48,050 bases of DNA from UBA9076 sp964418835 (GTDB lineage: Bacteria; Bacillota_I; Bacilli_A; Erysipelotrichales; Erysipelotrichaceae): the NCBI GenBank assembly GCA_964418835.1, contig CAYQNJ010000010.1, positions 1-48,050 of the forward strand. Reading direction: 5' to 3'. How positions within the stretch are numbered: the stretch's first letter is position 1; every line of letters starts with the position of its first letter. The notes beneath the pieces were generated by a model. The model was not told the DNA's origin and ran no database searches. It saw only the letters and a list, made by a program, of their open reading frames with translations. Position numbers and translations under genes: made by a program. Shown one piece after another: positions 16,712 to 24,693 of this stretch.

Positions 16712-16742
16712 TTGACAAATTAGGAATAGGAACTTATCCTAA
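16712..16742 (+). promoter_or_regulatory. Promoter of dps with an overlapping dyad
   Basis: TTGACA at 16712-16717, 17 bases, TATCCT at 16735-16740. TTAGGA (16720-16725) and TCCTAA (16737-16742) form an inverted repeat with an 11-base gap lying across the spacer and -10 element, placed where a repressor would block polymerase. It does not match the PerR or Fur box consensus. Confidence 0.6.
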
Positions 16743-16786
16743 AAATAGTTAAATAATTAATTAAAATTGTTAAAGGAGGAAAATAT

Positions 16787-17227
16787 ATGAATAACAATTT
16801 AAATGATAAATTAAATGTGTATCTAGCTAATCAAATGGTAATGTATATAAAATTACATAACTTACATTGGTATATTAAAGGAAAGAGTTTCTTTACATTA
16901 CATGGAAAACTAGAAGAACTTTATGATGTTACTGCAGATATTGTAGATGATGTTGCTGAAAGAATTCTTGCTTTGGAAGGAAGTCCTGTTGCAAGTATTA
17001 AAGAAGCACTTGAATTAAGTGCAGTAAAAGAACTAGAATCTAAACCTATATCATCTAGTGAAGTTGTAAAAGTATTATTAAAGGATGTTTCTTATTGGAT
17101 TAATGATACTAAGGAAATTGTTACCCTTGCCGAAGAAGCAAATGATGGTGCTACTGCAGATATGTTTAATGGATATCTTGCTGAATATCAAAAACTTAAT
17201 TGGATGCTTAAATCTTACTTAGACTAA
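16787..17227 (+). CDS. dps: Dps-family ferritin-like protein
   Basis: This 146-aa member of the Dps family forms 12-subunit shells that oxidise and store iron and protect DNA from peroxide. The inter-subunit ferroxidase pattern is visible: His in LHNLHWYIKG and FFTLH, then Asp and Glu in DDVAERILALEGSP. Length is normal for Dps. The start has AAAGGAGGAA. It has its own promoter with an overlapping inverted repeat and is followed by a symmetric hairpin, so it is a single-gene unit. Confidence 0.93.
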   Translation: MNNNLNDKLNVYLANQMVMYIKLHNLHWYIKGKSFFTLHGKLEELYDVTADIVDDVAERILALEGSPVASIKEALELSAVKELESKPISSSEVVKVLLKDVSYWINDTKEIVTLAEEANDGATADMFNGYLAEYQKLNWMLKSYLD

Positions 17228-17230
17228 TAA

Positions 17231-17255
17231 AAAAGGTGTTAATATAACACCTTTT
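17231..17255 (+). terminator. Hairpin after dps
   Basis: Stem AAAAGGTGTT (17231-17240) with AACACCTTTT (17246-17255) and a 5-nt loop. The A/T ends make it usable in either direction. Confidence 0.8.
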
Positions 17256-17268
17256 CATATGCAATACA

Positions 17269-17297
17269 TTGACTTTATCGAGATTTTGTTGTATAAA
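17269..17297 (+). promoter_or_regulatory. Promoter of the thrS T-box transcript
   Basis: TTGACT at 17269-17274, 17 bases, TATAAA at 17292-17297. Predicted start near 17304, giving a leader of about 220 nt. Confidence 0.8.
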
Positions 17298-17303
17298 AAA
17301 TAC

Positions 17304-17507
17304 ATAAACGTTGATCAAGACAACATTATATTAAAGTGTTATTAAGAGAGTTGATGTAAGGTGAAAATCAATTAACAATTAATATAGTTACTCCTTGTGA
17401 GTTACAGTAATACTGTCGGTTAATACCGTTATCTATATGAGAGCATACATATTGTATGAAATAAGGTGGTACCGCGTTAATGACGTCCTTTGTGGGATGT
17501 CTTTTTT
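17304..17507 (+). promoter_or_regulatory. T-box riboswitch controlling thrS
   Basis: The leader carries the T-box core AAGGTGGTACCGCG at 17463-17476, whose TGGT bulge pairs with the tRNA acceptor end. A CATAC...GTATG hairpin just upstream is consistent with stem III. The terminator is GACGTCC (17482-17488) with GGATGTC (17495-17501) followed by six T. Known mechanism: uncharged tRNA binds and stabilises the antiterminator so thrS is transcribed; charged tRNA allows termination. I could not fix the specifier codon with confidence; threonine is inferred from the downstream gene. Confidence 0.92.
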
Positions 17508-17522
17508 ATTTTAGGAGGAAAT

Positions 17523-19277
17523 ATGAATATTAGAGAAAATGAAAGATTGAATGTATTAAATCATAGCTGTGCTCATTTAATGGCACAGGCTGTTAAACAT
17601 TTATTTCCAAATGCTTTATTTTGGGTTGGACCAGTTATTGATGAAGGGTTCTACTATGATATTGATTTAGGTGATAAGGTTCTTACAGAAGATGATTTAA
17701 TTAAGATTGAAAAAGAGATGAAGAAGATTTCTAAGGATGGTAAAAGAATAACTAGACAAGAACTTTCTAGGGAAGAAGCATTAGAAAAGTTTAAGGATGA
17801 TCCATATAAAGTTGATTTAATTAATAATATGGATGATAGTAATATTATTTCTACATATACTCAAGGTGATTTTACTGATTTATGTAGAGGACCACACGTA
17901 GAAACAGTAAAAGAATTAAAACATTTTAAGCTTGTTAAGTTTAGTGGAGCTTATTGGAAGGGTGATGCTAAAAACAAGATGCTTCAAAGAGTGTATGGAA
18001 TCTGCTTTGATAATGAAGAAGACTTAAAGAAACATTTAGAGATATTAGAAGAAAGAAAGAGCAGAGACCATAGAAAACTAGGTAAAGAATTAAACATCTT
18101 TATGATGTCTAATTTAGTAGGACCTGGACTTCCTTTATGGTTACCTAATGGTGCTACTATAAGAAGAGAACTAGAAAGATATATTGTGGATAAAGAACTT
18201 GCAAGAGGTTACCAACATGTTTATACACCAGTTCTTGCCAGTACTGAATTATATAAAATATCAGGACATTGGGATCATTATAAAGATGATATGTATCCTA
18301 TAATGAAGATGGATAAGGAAGAAGTTGTCCTTAGACCTATGAATTGTCCTCACCATATGCTTTTATTTAAAAATGATTTACATTCTTACAGAGATTTACC
18401 TATAAGAATTGGTGAATTAGGTCATGACTTTAGATATGAGGCTAGTGGAGCTGTAGTTGGTTTAGAAAGAGTTCGTGGAATGTGTCAAAATGATGCTCAC
18501 TTATTTGTAAGACCAGATCAAATCAAAGAAGAAGTAAGAAATGTAGTAGATTTAATTTTAGATGTTTATAAAGATTTTGGTATTACAGAATATAAATTTA
18601 GATTATCTCTACGTGGTGAAGAGAATAAAGAAAAATACTTTGATGATGATGAGATGTGGAATTTGGCTGAAGATTCACTAAGAACAATATTAAATGAATT
18701 AAATATTGATTATTATGAAGCAAAAAATGAAGCAGCATTCTATGGACCTAAATTAGATGTTCAAATTAAAACAGCCTTAGGTCATGAATTAACTTTATCA
18801 ACATGTCAATTAGACTTCTTATTACCAAGAAAGTTTGAATTAAACTATATAAATGAAAATGGAGAAAAAGCAACTCCTGTAGTAATTCATAGAGCTATAT
18901 TAGGAACATTTGAGAGATTTGTGGCATTTATTATAGAAGAATTTAAAGGAGCTTTACCGTTATGGTTAGCACCAATGCAAGTAGTTATTGTCCCTGTTCA
19001 TCATGAACAACATCTACCATACGCATTAAAGTTAGAAGAGGAACTAAAGAAAATCAATATGAGAGTAAAAGTAGATGCAAGAAATGAAAAACTAGGATAT
19101 AGAATTAGGGAAGCACAAACTAATAAAATACCTGTTCAATTAGTGTTAGGTGAACAAGAAGTGGAAAATCAAACAGTTAATGTAAGACGCTATGGGAAAA
19201 AGGAACAAGAAACATTAACAATTGAAGAATTGCTTACTAAACTTCAAAATGAAATAGATAATAAAGAAATTAAGTGA
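17523..19277 (+). CDS. thrS: Threonyl-tRNA synthetase
   Basis: This 584-aa class II synthetase charges tRNA-Thr. Order: the editing/SAD domain (HSCAHLMAQAVKHLFP near the start, with TDLCRGPHV), the catalytic core with motif 2 (RDLPIRIGELGHDFRYEASG region) and motif 3 (HRAILGTFERF), zinc ligands in RPMNCPHHM, and the anticodon-binding domain (VVIVPV... then RNEKLGYRIREAQ). It starts directly at the editing domain and lacks the N-terminal TGS domain of the usual 640-aa enzyme. ATG 17523 follows AGGAGG at 17513-17518; a TTG-initiated extension from 17490 lies in the T-box terminator and is not used. Confidence 0.96.
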   Translation: MNIRENERLNVLNHSCAHLMAQAVKHLFPNALFWVGPVIDEGFYYDIDLGDKVLTEDDLIKIEKEMKKISKDGKRITRQELSREEALEKFKDDPYKVDLINNMDDSNIISTYTQGDFTDLCRGPHVETVKELKHFKLVKFSGAYWKGDAKNKMLQRVYGICFDNEEDLKKHLEILEERKSRDHRKLGKELNIFMMSNLVGPGLPLWLPNGATIRRELERYIVDKELARGYQHVYTPVLASTELYKISGHWDHYKDDMYPIMKMDKEEVVLRPMNCPHHMLLFKNDLHSYRDLPIRIGELGHDFRYEASGAVVGLERVRGMCQNDAHLFVRPDQIKEEVRNVVDLILDVYKDFGITEYKFRLSLRGEENKEKYFDDDEMWNLAEDSLRTILNELNIDYYEAKNEAAFYGPKLDVQIKTALGHELTLSTCQLDFLLPRKFELNYINENGEKATPVVIHRAILGTFERFVAFIIEEFKGALPLWLAPMQVVIVPVHHEQHLPYALKLEEELKKINMRVKVDARNEKLGYRIREAQTNKIPVQLVLGEQEVENQTVNVRRYGKKEQETLTIEELLTKLQNEIDNKEIK

Positions 19278-19283
19278 TTTATA

Positions 19284-19316
19284 AAGCTGTAAACTTTATG
19301 TTTATGGCTTTTTTAA
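19284..19316 (+). terminator. Terminator of thrS
   Basis: An 11-bp stem (19284-19294 with 19300-19310), TTTAT loop and a T tract, starting seven bases after the thrS stop. Confidence 0.9.
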
Positions 19317-19411
19317 TAATGTGCAAAGTTAAAATGTGGTTCTTTATACCATAGAAAAAGCCTTTATACCAAGATTATATGTTAGAATATTTTTGCTTAG
19401 GGGGTTATGTT

Positions 19412-21664
19412 ATGAGACTAACAAGATTAATTCTAACTGTATTTTGTGTTCAACTTTTTTTATTATTGCCATTTTCTAATGTAAGTGCACAAGATTTAGG
19501 GAATCCTGAAAAATGTATAGTTACTTTTACTAGTGATGAATCAAAAGGGAAACTTACTTTTTTCAAAAGAGAAATAGATTGTGGTACTAGTGTTACAAGT
19601 GTACCAACAGTAATGGAAGATTTATATTATAGATTTATTGGTTGGTCTACTGATGGAACAAACTTAATTAATATAAAAGATATTATAATTAATGAAGATA
19701 CAACATTTAATGCTGTATTTGAATTCACCTCATCATTTAACGTGAGAGTGAATATATTTTCTAAAGAACATCCTAATGGATTAATGATGGTTGGTAAAGA
19801 ACCAGCTGATTTTGAATATCAAAATTTAAATGTTCAAATAACTAATAAGGAGAATAATGAAGTAATAGATGATGAAATAAAAGGAAATGTAAACTATCCT
19901 CGTCAATATCATTTTTCAAAAGTTCCACAAGGAACATATATGTTTAATGTTTCAAATTATCCTGATGTATATAAATTAATTAAAATAGTACCAAATGACA
20001 AGGTTGTTCATACAACTGTACCCTTTGATATAGAAGCATCAAAAACAAGTGATATTCTATTAACATTTAAAAAAGAATATCCAGTAACTTTTGAAGTCGA
20101 TGCTACAAAAGGTGAATTAGTTGGAGAGCCACAACAAAATATATTGTATGATGATCCTTTAACTGATATACCAACGATCACAAACAAAGGTAATTTTGAA
20201 TTTGTGGGCTGATCTACTGATGGAAGTACAGTTATAGATTTAGCTAACTATAAAGTTACAGATGCAGTAAAGTTTATTGCAGTGTTTAAAGATAATACAC
20301 CTAAAACATCTCATCTAACTATAACAGTGAAATTATACTCAAAAGATCATAATGGTATTATGCAATTTGGTAAAGAACCAGAAGATTTTGGGTATAATAC
20401 TTTATTTGATTTAGAAATAGTGAATAAAGATACTGGTGTATCATATAAACCACAACATTTAGGTGCAAAAGGTTTTGCTAGGGCATATTCGTTTTTGAAA
20501 ATACCTGAAGGTGTTTATACTGTAAAAGTAAATAACTATTCTGATTTGTATAAAATGACTACAGTTTTACCTACAGATATAAATGTACCTCATGGAAATA
20601 CCTACTCAATTGAATTTAGAAAACTATATAATGTTAGCTATGAAACAGATCCTGTAATGGGCACAATCAAACCTGAAGATTCATATTCAGTAGAATATAA
20701 TAGAAGAGTTCAAACTGATCAAATTCCAACTGTTACAGCTAATAGAAATTACAAGTTTGAAGGTTGGTCATTAGATGGGGTTAATATAGTAAATCCAAAA
20801 AATGTACCAATAGTTGATGATACAGTATTTAAGGCTGTTTATTCAAAATTAGCTGATTTTGTGACAATAATAGAAATCAATTCTGATAGTCATAAGGGAA
20901 TAATGCAATTTGGTAAAGAACCTGCAGACTTTGACTATGCAAACTTGGGATTATTTATTACAAATAATGCGACTGGAAAGAAATACTATCCACAACTTAA
21001 AGGGAAAGATGGTTTCTCACGTGCTTATTCATTCTTACAAGTTCCAGCAGGAAACTATACAGTAGATATTTCAAAATTTTCACCACTATATAAACTAATG
21101 AGTCCAACTTTACCTGGTAATGCATCAGCGCCATATAATAATTCTTATTTAATCGTATTTAATAAGTTATATGACGTAAATTATCAAGTGGATAATGCAA
21201 AAGGTGATTTAGTAGGAACGACTCCAGCACAATTTGCATACAATGATACTTTAACTAATATTCCTACAATCACAAACAAAGGTAATTATGAATTTGTTGG
21301 TTGGTCAACAGATGGTACTACTGTAATAGATATTTCTAATTATAAAGTTGTAAACAATGTAACATTTATTGCAGTGTTTAAAGAAAAATCAATAATGCCA
21401 ACTCCTGTACCAACACCTACGCCTTCACCAAAACCAGTAACACCAACATCTACATCAAACGTAACTCCTGTACCAGGAAGAACATGTCAAGATGATGGTT
21501 ATCCAGCAGGATATACTTGGGATGATGCTAAACAAGCGTGTGTGTTAACAGGAACAAACAAATATAAAGTTCCTAATACATCAGAAACAAATACATTGAT
21601 TCAATATGTTGGAGTAAGTCTTACTTCATTATTAGGATTATTATTACTAAAGAATAGAAAATAA
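19412..21664 (+). pseudogene. Large repeat-built cell-wall surface protein interrupted by an in-frame TGA
   Basis: Read through TGA 20210-20212, this is one 750-codon frame. It has a signal peptide (residues 1-27, ending FSNVSAQ) and four InlB-B/Listeria-Bacteroides-type repeats (near 19502-19735, 20082-20290, 20625-20845, 21170-21385) alternating with three ~110-aa beta-type repeats that share a GKEPADF motif. A Pro/Thr linker, a two-Cys segment, a sortase-like VPNTS at 21569-21583, a hydrophobic helix and a KNRK tail follow. The TGA falls in the conserved GWS.DG motif, where the other three copies have TGG. Both flanking parts are intact. It may be a fresh nonsense mutation, a sequence error or readthrough. 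The likely intact role is adhesion or another surface function. The start has AGGGGG upstream. Confidence 0.8.
20282..21664 (+). CDS. Downstream open part of the interrupted surface protein
   Basis: If the TGA at 20210 terminates, the remaining frame is open from 20213. An automatic caller would start it at GTG 20282, but there is no ribosome binding site or signal peptide there, so independent secretion is unlikely. This portion holds two beta-type repeats, InlB-B-like repeats 3 and 4 and the wall anchor; without the upstream signal peptide the anchor could not be used. Treat it as part of the 19412-21664 gene. Confidence 0.5.
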   Translation: MFKDNTPKTSHLTITVKLYSKDHNGIMQFGKEPEDFGYNTLFDLEIVNKDTGVSYKPQHLGAKGFARAYSFLKIPEGVYTVKVNNYSDLYKMTTVLPTDINVPHGNTYSIEFRKLYNVSYETDPVMGTIKPEDSYSVEYNRRVQTDQIPTVTANRNYKFEGWSLDGVNIVNPKNVPIVDDTVFKAVYSKLADFVTIIEINSDSHKGIMQFGKEPADFDYANLGLFITNNATGKKYYPQLKGKDGFSRAYSFLQVPAGNYTVDISKFSPLYKLMSPTLPGNASAPYNNSYLIVFNKLYDVNYQVDNAKGDLVGTTPAQFAYNDTLTNIPTITNKGNYEFVGWSTDGTTVIDISNYKVVNNVTFIAVFKEKSIMPTPVPTPTPSPKPVTPTSTSNVTPVPGRTCQDDGYPAGYTWDDAKQACVLTGTNKYKVPNTSETNTLIQYVGVSLTSLLGLLLLKNRK

Positions 21665-21690
21665 AAACTTCAATTTAATTGAAGTTTTTT
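21663..21690. terminator. Bidirectional terminator between the surface protein and the SIMPL gene
   Basis: A 12-bp stem (21663-21674 with 21678-21689), TTA loop, A and T tracts on both sides. The surface-protein stop lies in the left arm. Confidence 0.88.
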
Positions 21691-22328
21691 GTTTCAAATA
21701 CAACAGTAACTGTTTCAGATATCTTTTTATCTTCTGGGGTCATACTATTAAAGGATAAGTCTATTGACCCTGCTAACATATCATTATTCTTACTTCTTCC
21801 ATAACTCATAAGCTCATTATTATATTCTTGAGTAGTATCAATTGATAATATATCACCTAATACTAAGTTTGATGAATCACAGATAATATTTGCTTTATGT
21901 ATTGCTTGTTTTATTGCCATTGAAAGTACTACATCTTTATGTTTTGATTTATCAATGAATTCATAGTTAATCCTAAATGATAATTTTACGAAATTTTTCT
22001 GTATAAGATCGATAATGTCGTTTAGTTTATTGTCATCTCTTAAAAATTTAATATTCATATCATGAGTGTATTGAATACCTACAACCATATGTTTGTTATC
22101 AACATATTCAGTTTTTTCATGAGTATCAAATAGTATTGTTTTTAAATCATCTTCTTTAAATCCAATTTCTACTATTTTTTCTTGAAGTTTTTTAAAAACT
22201 TCATTACTTTTTGTTATTGCTTGTTTTGTATTAGTTAATACTTGAGAATCATTAATATCTAATGACACTAACTCAGGTGTAAAAGACATTGTTGAAGTTA
22301 TATTTATCTTTAGTGTATTTTTCTCCAT
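21675..22328 (-). CDS. SIMPL (DUF541) domain protein
   Basis: This 217-aa protein consists of a SIMPL/DUF541 domain. Matches include the N-terminal alternating-strand block (KINITSTMSFTPELVSLDI), the helix TKSNEVFKKLQEKIVEIGFKEDDLKT, the DTHEKTEYVDNKHMVVGIQYTHDM strand pair, and the C-terminal SYGRSKNNDMLAGSIDLSF. Relatives are linked to signalling or oxidative stress, but the function is not settled. No signal peptide is seen, unlike many family members, so it is predicted cytoplasmic. ATG 22328 follows AAGGAG at good spacing. Confidence 0.85.
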   Translation of the reverse strand: MEKNTLKINITSTMSFTPELVSLDINDSQVLTNTKQAITKSNEVFKKLQEKIVEIGFKEDDLKTILFDTHEKTEYVDNKHMVVGIQYTHDMNIKFLRDDNKLNDIIDLIQKNFVKLSFRINYEFIDKSKHKDVVLSMAIKQAIHKANIICDSSNLVLGDILSIDTTQEYNNELMSYGRSKNNDMLAGSIDLSFNSMTPEDKKISETVTVVFETKNFN

Positions 22329-22408
22329 TGATAATCTCCTTATTATTTAAATTATATCATTACTTATATCTTATTAAACTAATAATAAATGTAACGATAA
22401 ATAAACAA

Positions 22409-22446
22409 AATGAAAACATTTTCATTAATTGTAAAATATTTACAAT
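22409..22446. promoter_or_regulatory. Two adjacent perfect palindromes upstream of livJ
   Basis: AATGAAAA-CA-TTTTCATT (22409-22426) and ATTGTAAA-ATA-TTTACAAT (22428-22446) are separate perfect dyads, one base apart and ending five bases before the livJ -35 element. They are placed like operators. Neither matches CodY or CcpA consensus, and the binding protein is unknown. Confidence 0.6.
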
Positions 22447-22451
22447 ATTTC

Positions 22452-22480
22452 TTGCATTTGTGTCTATATTTTCTTATAAT
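22452..22480 (+). promoter_or_regulatory. Promoter of livJ
   Basis: TTGCAT at 22452-22457, 17 bases, consensus TATAAT at 22475-22480. About 48 bases separate the -10 element from the livJ start. Confidence 0.85.
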
Positions 22481-22528
22481 AGACTAAACTTCAAATTTTT
22501 GAAGATTTTATTAGACGAGGAGAAAGAT

Positions 22529-23731
22529 ATGAATTTAAAGAAAGTGATTAAGTCATTATTGATGCTTATATTAGTTGCATCATTGGCTGCGTGCTCACCA
22601 AGCACATCTACTGGTACTACTGAAGGTAGTGATGCTCCAGAAGCACCAGAAGGACAAGAAACATACAAAATCGGTCTACATTATGAATTAACAGGAGCTG
22701 TAGCTGACTATGGAGTTGCTGAACTTAAGGGTTCTAAATTAGCAATTAAACTAGCTAACGAAGCTGCTGGATATGAAAAATTTAGTGGTGTAGAATATGA
22801 TAACAAATCTGATTCAAGTGAAGCTGTTACAATTGCTACTACATTAGCAAGTGATGGTGTTGTTGGGGTTGTTGGTCCTGCAACATCAGGAGCAAGTGCT
22901 GCTACTTACCAAGTATTAAATGATGCTCAAATTACAGTTATTTCACCATCAGCTACACAAAACAATATTACATTAACAGATCCAAACAATAAAGAAAGTG
23001 CTGTTTATGACTATATCTTCAGAGTTTGTTTCGAAGATTCATACCAAGGTGCTGCAATGGCACAATATGCTACTGATACTTTAGCTGCTAAAAAAGTGGT
23101 TATTTATGGAGATTCAGCTAGTGATTATTCAAAAGGATTAATGGAAGCATTCACAAACCAATTTACAAAACTTGGTGGTGAAATTGTTGCTACAGAATAC
23201 TATACAGCTAAAGATACAGATTTCTCTGCAGTATTAACTAATATTAAAGATATGGATTTTGATACACTTTATATTGCTGGTTATTACAATGAAGCTGGTT
23301 TAATTATTAAACAAGCAAGAGAAATGGGTATTGATAAAGTTATAGTTGGTGCTGATGGATTTGATTCAGAATCATTAATCGAATTGGCTGGTGCAGAAAA
23401 CTTAAATGATGTTTATTATACAACTGCTTATACTGCAGTAGATGCTTCTGAAAATTTACAAGCATTTATTGATGCATATAAAGCTGAATATAATGAAGAA
23501 CCTGCAATGTTTGCTGCTTTAGCGTTTGATTCTACAAACCTATTAATCAAAGGTGTTGAAGAAGCAGGTAGTGATCCAGTTGCATTACAAGCTGCTGTAA
23601 ATGGAATAGAATTCAATGGAGTTACAGGAGACTTTACGTTTGATGCTACTCATACTCCAATTAAATCCGTTTTAGTTGTTAAACTAGTAGATGGTGTACA
23701 ATCAAGTGCTGATTCTGTTAGTCCACAATAA
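22529..23731 (+). CDS. livJ: Branched-chain amino-acid ABC transporter, substrate-binding lipoprotein
   Basis: This 400-aa lipoprotein captures leucine, isoleucine or valine outside the cell. The signal peptide ends in a lipobox (LVASLAAC), so it is anchored by Cys near residue 23. The mature part is a type I periplasmic-binding fold: YKIGLHYELTGAVADYG, then GVVGPATSGASAATYQV for ligand contact and AQYATDTLAAKKVVIYGDSA. ATG 22529 with an AGGAGAAAG site is chosen; an upstream in-frame extension crosses the promoter and is not real. A hairpin downstream separates it from livHMGF, which would allow more binding protein than permease. Confidence 0.95.
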   Translation: MNLKKVIKSLLMLILVASLAACSPSTSTGTTEGSDAPEAPEGQETYKIGLHYELTGAVADYGVAELKGSKLAIKLANEAAGYEKFSGVEYDNKSDSSEAVTIATTLASDGVVGVVGPATSGASAATYQVLNDAQITVISPSATQNNITLTDPNNKESAVYDYIFRVCFEDSYQGAAMAQYATDTLAAKKVVIYGDSASDYSKGLMEAFTNQFTKLGGEIVATEYYTAKDTDFSAVLTNIKDMDFDTLYIAGYYNEAGLIIKQAREMGIDKVIVGADGFDSESLIELAGAENLNDVYYTTAYTAVDASENLQAFIDAYKAEYNEEPAMFAALAFDSTNLLIKGVEEAGSDPVALQAAVNGIEFNGVTGDFTFDATHTPIKSVLVVKLVDGVQSSADSVSPQ

Positions 23732-23758
23732 TAGTCAAAACTATTAAAAATAAGCTAC

Positions 23759-23790
23759 AATAGGAGAAGGAGTTTACTTCTCCTATTTTA
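23759..23790 (+). terminator. Attenuator-like hairpin between livJ and livH
   Basis: An 11-bp stem (23759-23769 with 23777-23787), 7-nt loop and a short T run. No separate livH promoter is obvious, so partial termination may set the livJ:livHMGF ratio (inference). Confidence 0.75.
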
Positions 23791-23810
23791 TACTTGAAGG
23801 GGGTATATTT

Positions 23811-24689
23811 GTGATTCAATTTATGCAGCAGTTAATTAATGGTATATCTTTAGGTAGCATTTATGCATTAATTGCTTTAGGATACACTATGGTTTATGGA
23901 ATTATTAAATTAATTAATTTTGCGCATGGGGATATTTATATGTTGGGTGCATATATTGGGTTTATATTTGCGACTAAAACAGGGATGGGATTTGTACCAA
24001 CTCTAATCGTTGCTATGGTATTTTGTTCAATACTAGGTGTAGTTATTGAAATGATAGCGTATAAACCACTAAGAAATGCGACTAGAATTACTGCTTTAAT
24101 TACAGCTATTGGAGTTAGTTACTTTTTAGAAGCTAGTACTCAAAAAGTTATGGGAGCAAACCCTAGAGCTTTTCCTGCGTTATTACCTAAGGGTATTGTA
24201 AATATTGGTGGTGTAGTAATTACTTACCAACAGATTTTTATCTTAGCTGTGACTGTTTTATTGATGATTGCTCTACAGTTTGTAGTTACTAAAACTAAGA
24301 TTGGAAGAGCAATGCGTGCTGTTTCAGTAGATACTGATGCGGCTAGATTAATGGGTGTTAATGTTAATCAAACAATTTCATTTACTTTTGCATTAGGTAG
24401 TGCTCTAGCTGGTGCTGCTGGTGTTTTAGTTGGGATTTATTATAGTTCTATTAATCCATTAATGGGTTTAGTACCGGGAGTAAAAGCTTTTATTGCGGCT
24501 GTTTTTGGTGGTATTGGTATAATACCTGGAGCAATGATTGGCGGTATCTTAATTGGTGTTATTGAGGCATTAGTTAGTGGTTATGGTAGTTCGTTATATA
24601 AGGATGCTGTTGTATATGTAATATTAATAATAATCTTAGTTGTTAAACCTGCTGGTTTACTTGGTAAAAATGTAAAGGAGAAGGTGTAG
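23811..24689 (+). CDS. livH: Branched-chain amino-acid ABC permease
   Basis: This 292-aa permease is one of two membrane subunits of the Liv importer. Characteristic segments are LINGISLGSIYALIALGYTMVYGI, INFAHGDIYMLGAYIGF, and GKTMRAVS-like GRAMRAVSVDTDAARLMGVNV, the cytoplasmic coupling region facing the ATPases. Start is GTG at 23811, with AAGGGGG seven bases upstream; ATG 23823 has a poorer site. It is followed by livM after four bases. Confidence 0.95.
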   Translation: MIQFMQQLINGISLGSIYALIALGYTMVYGIIKLINFAHGDIYMLGAYIGFIFATKTGMGFVPTLIVAMVFCSILGVVIEMIAYKPLRNATRITALITAIGVSYFLEASTQKVMGANPRAFPALLPKGIVNIGGVVITYQQIFILAVTVLLMIALQFVVTKTKIGRAMRAVSVDTDAARLMGVNVNQTISFTFALGSALAGAAGVLVGIYYSSINPLMGLVPGVKAFIAAVFGGIGIIPGAMIGGILIGVIEALVSGYGSSLYKDAVVYVILIIILVVKPAGLLGKNVKEKV

Positions 24690-24693
24690 AATT

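Noticed and set aside
17490..17522. Upstream start of thrS
   Set aside because: It lies in the T-box terminator and has no ribosome binding site.
19412..21664. Genome-wide TGA=Trp code (table 4) to explain the in-frame TGA
   Set aside because: TGA ends several intact genes in the window (levR-type activator, thrS, first IIB, opuCA-type ATPase and others) and Trp is otherwise TGG.
22289..22528. 80-codon upstream extension of livJ
   Set aside because: It crosses the promoter and palindromes; the lipoprotein signal peptide begins at 22529.
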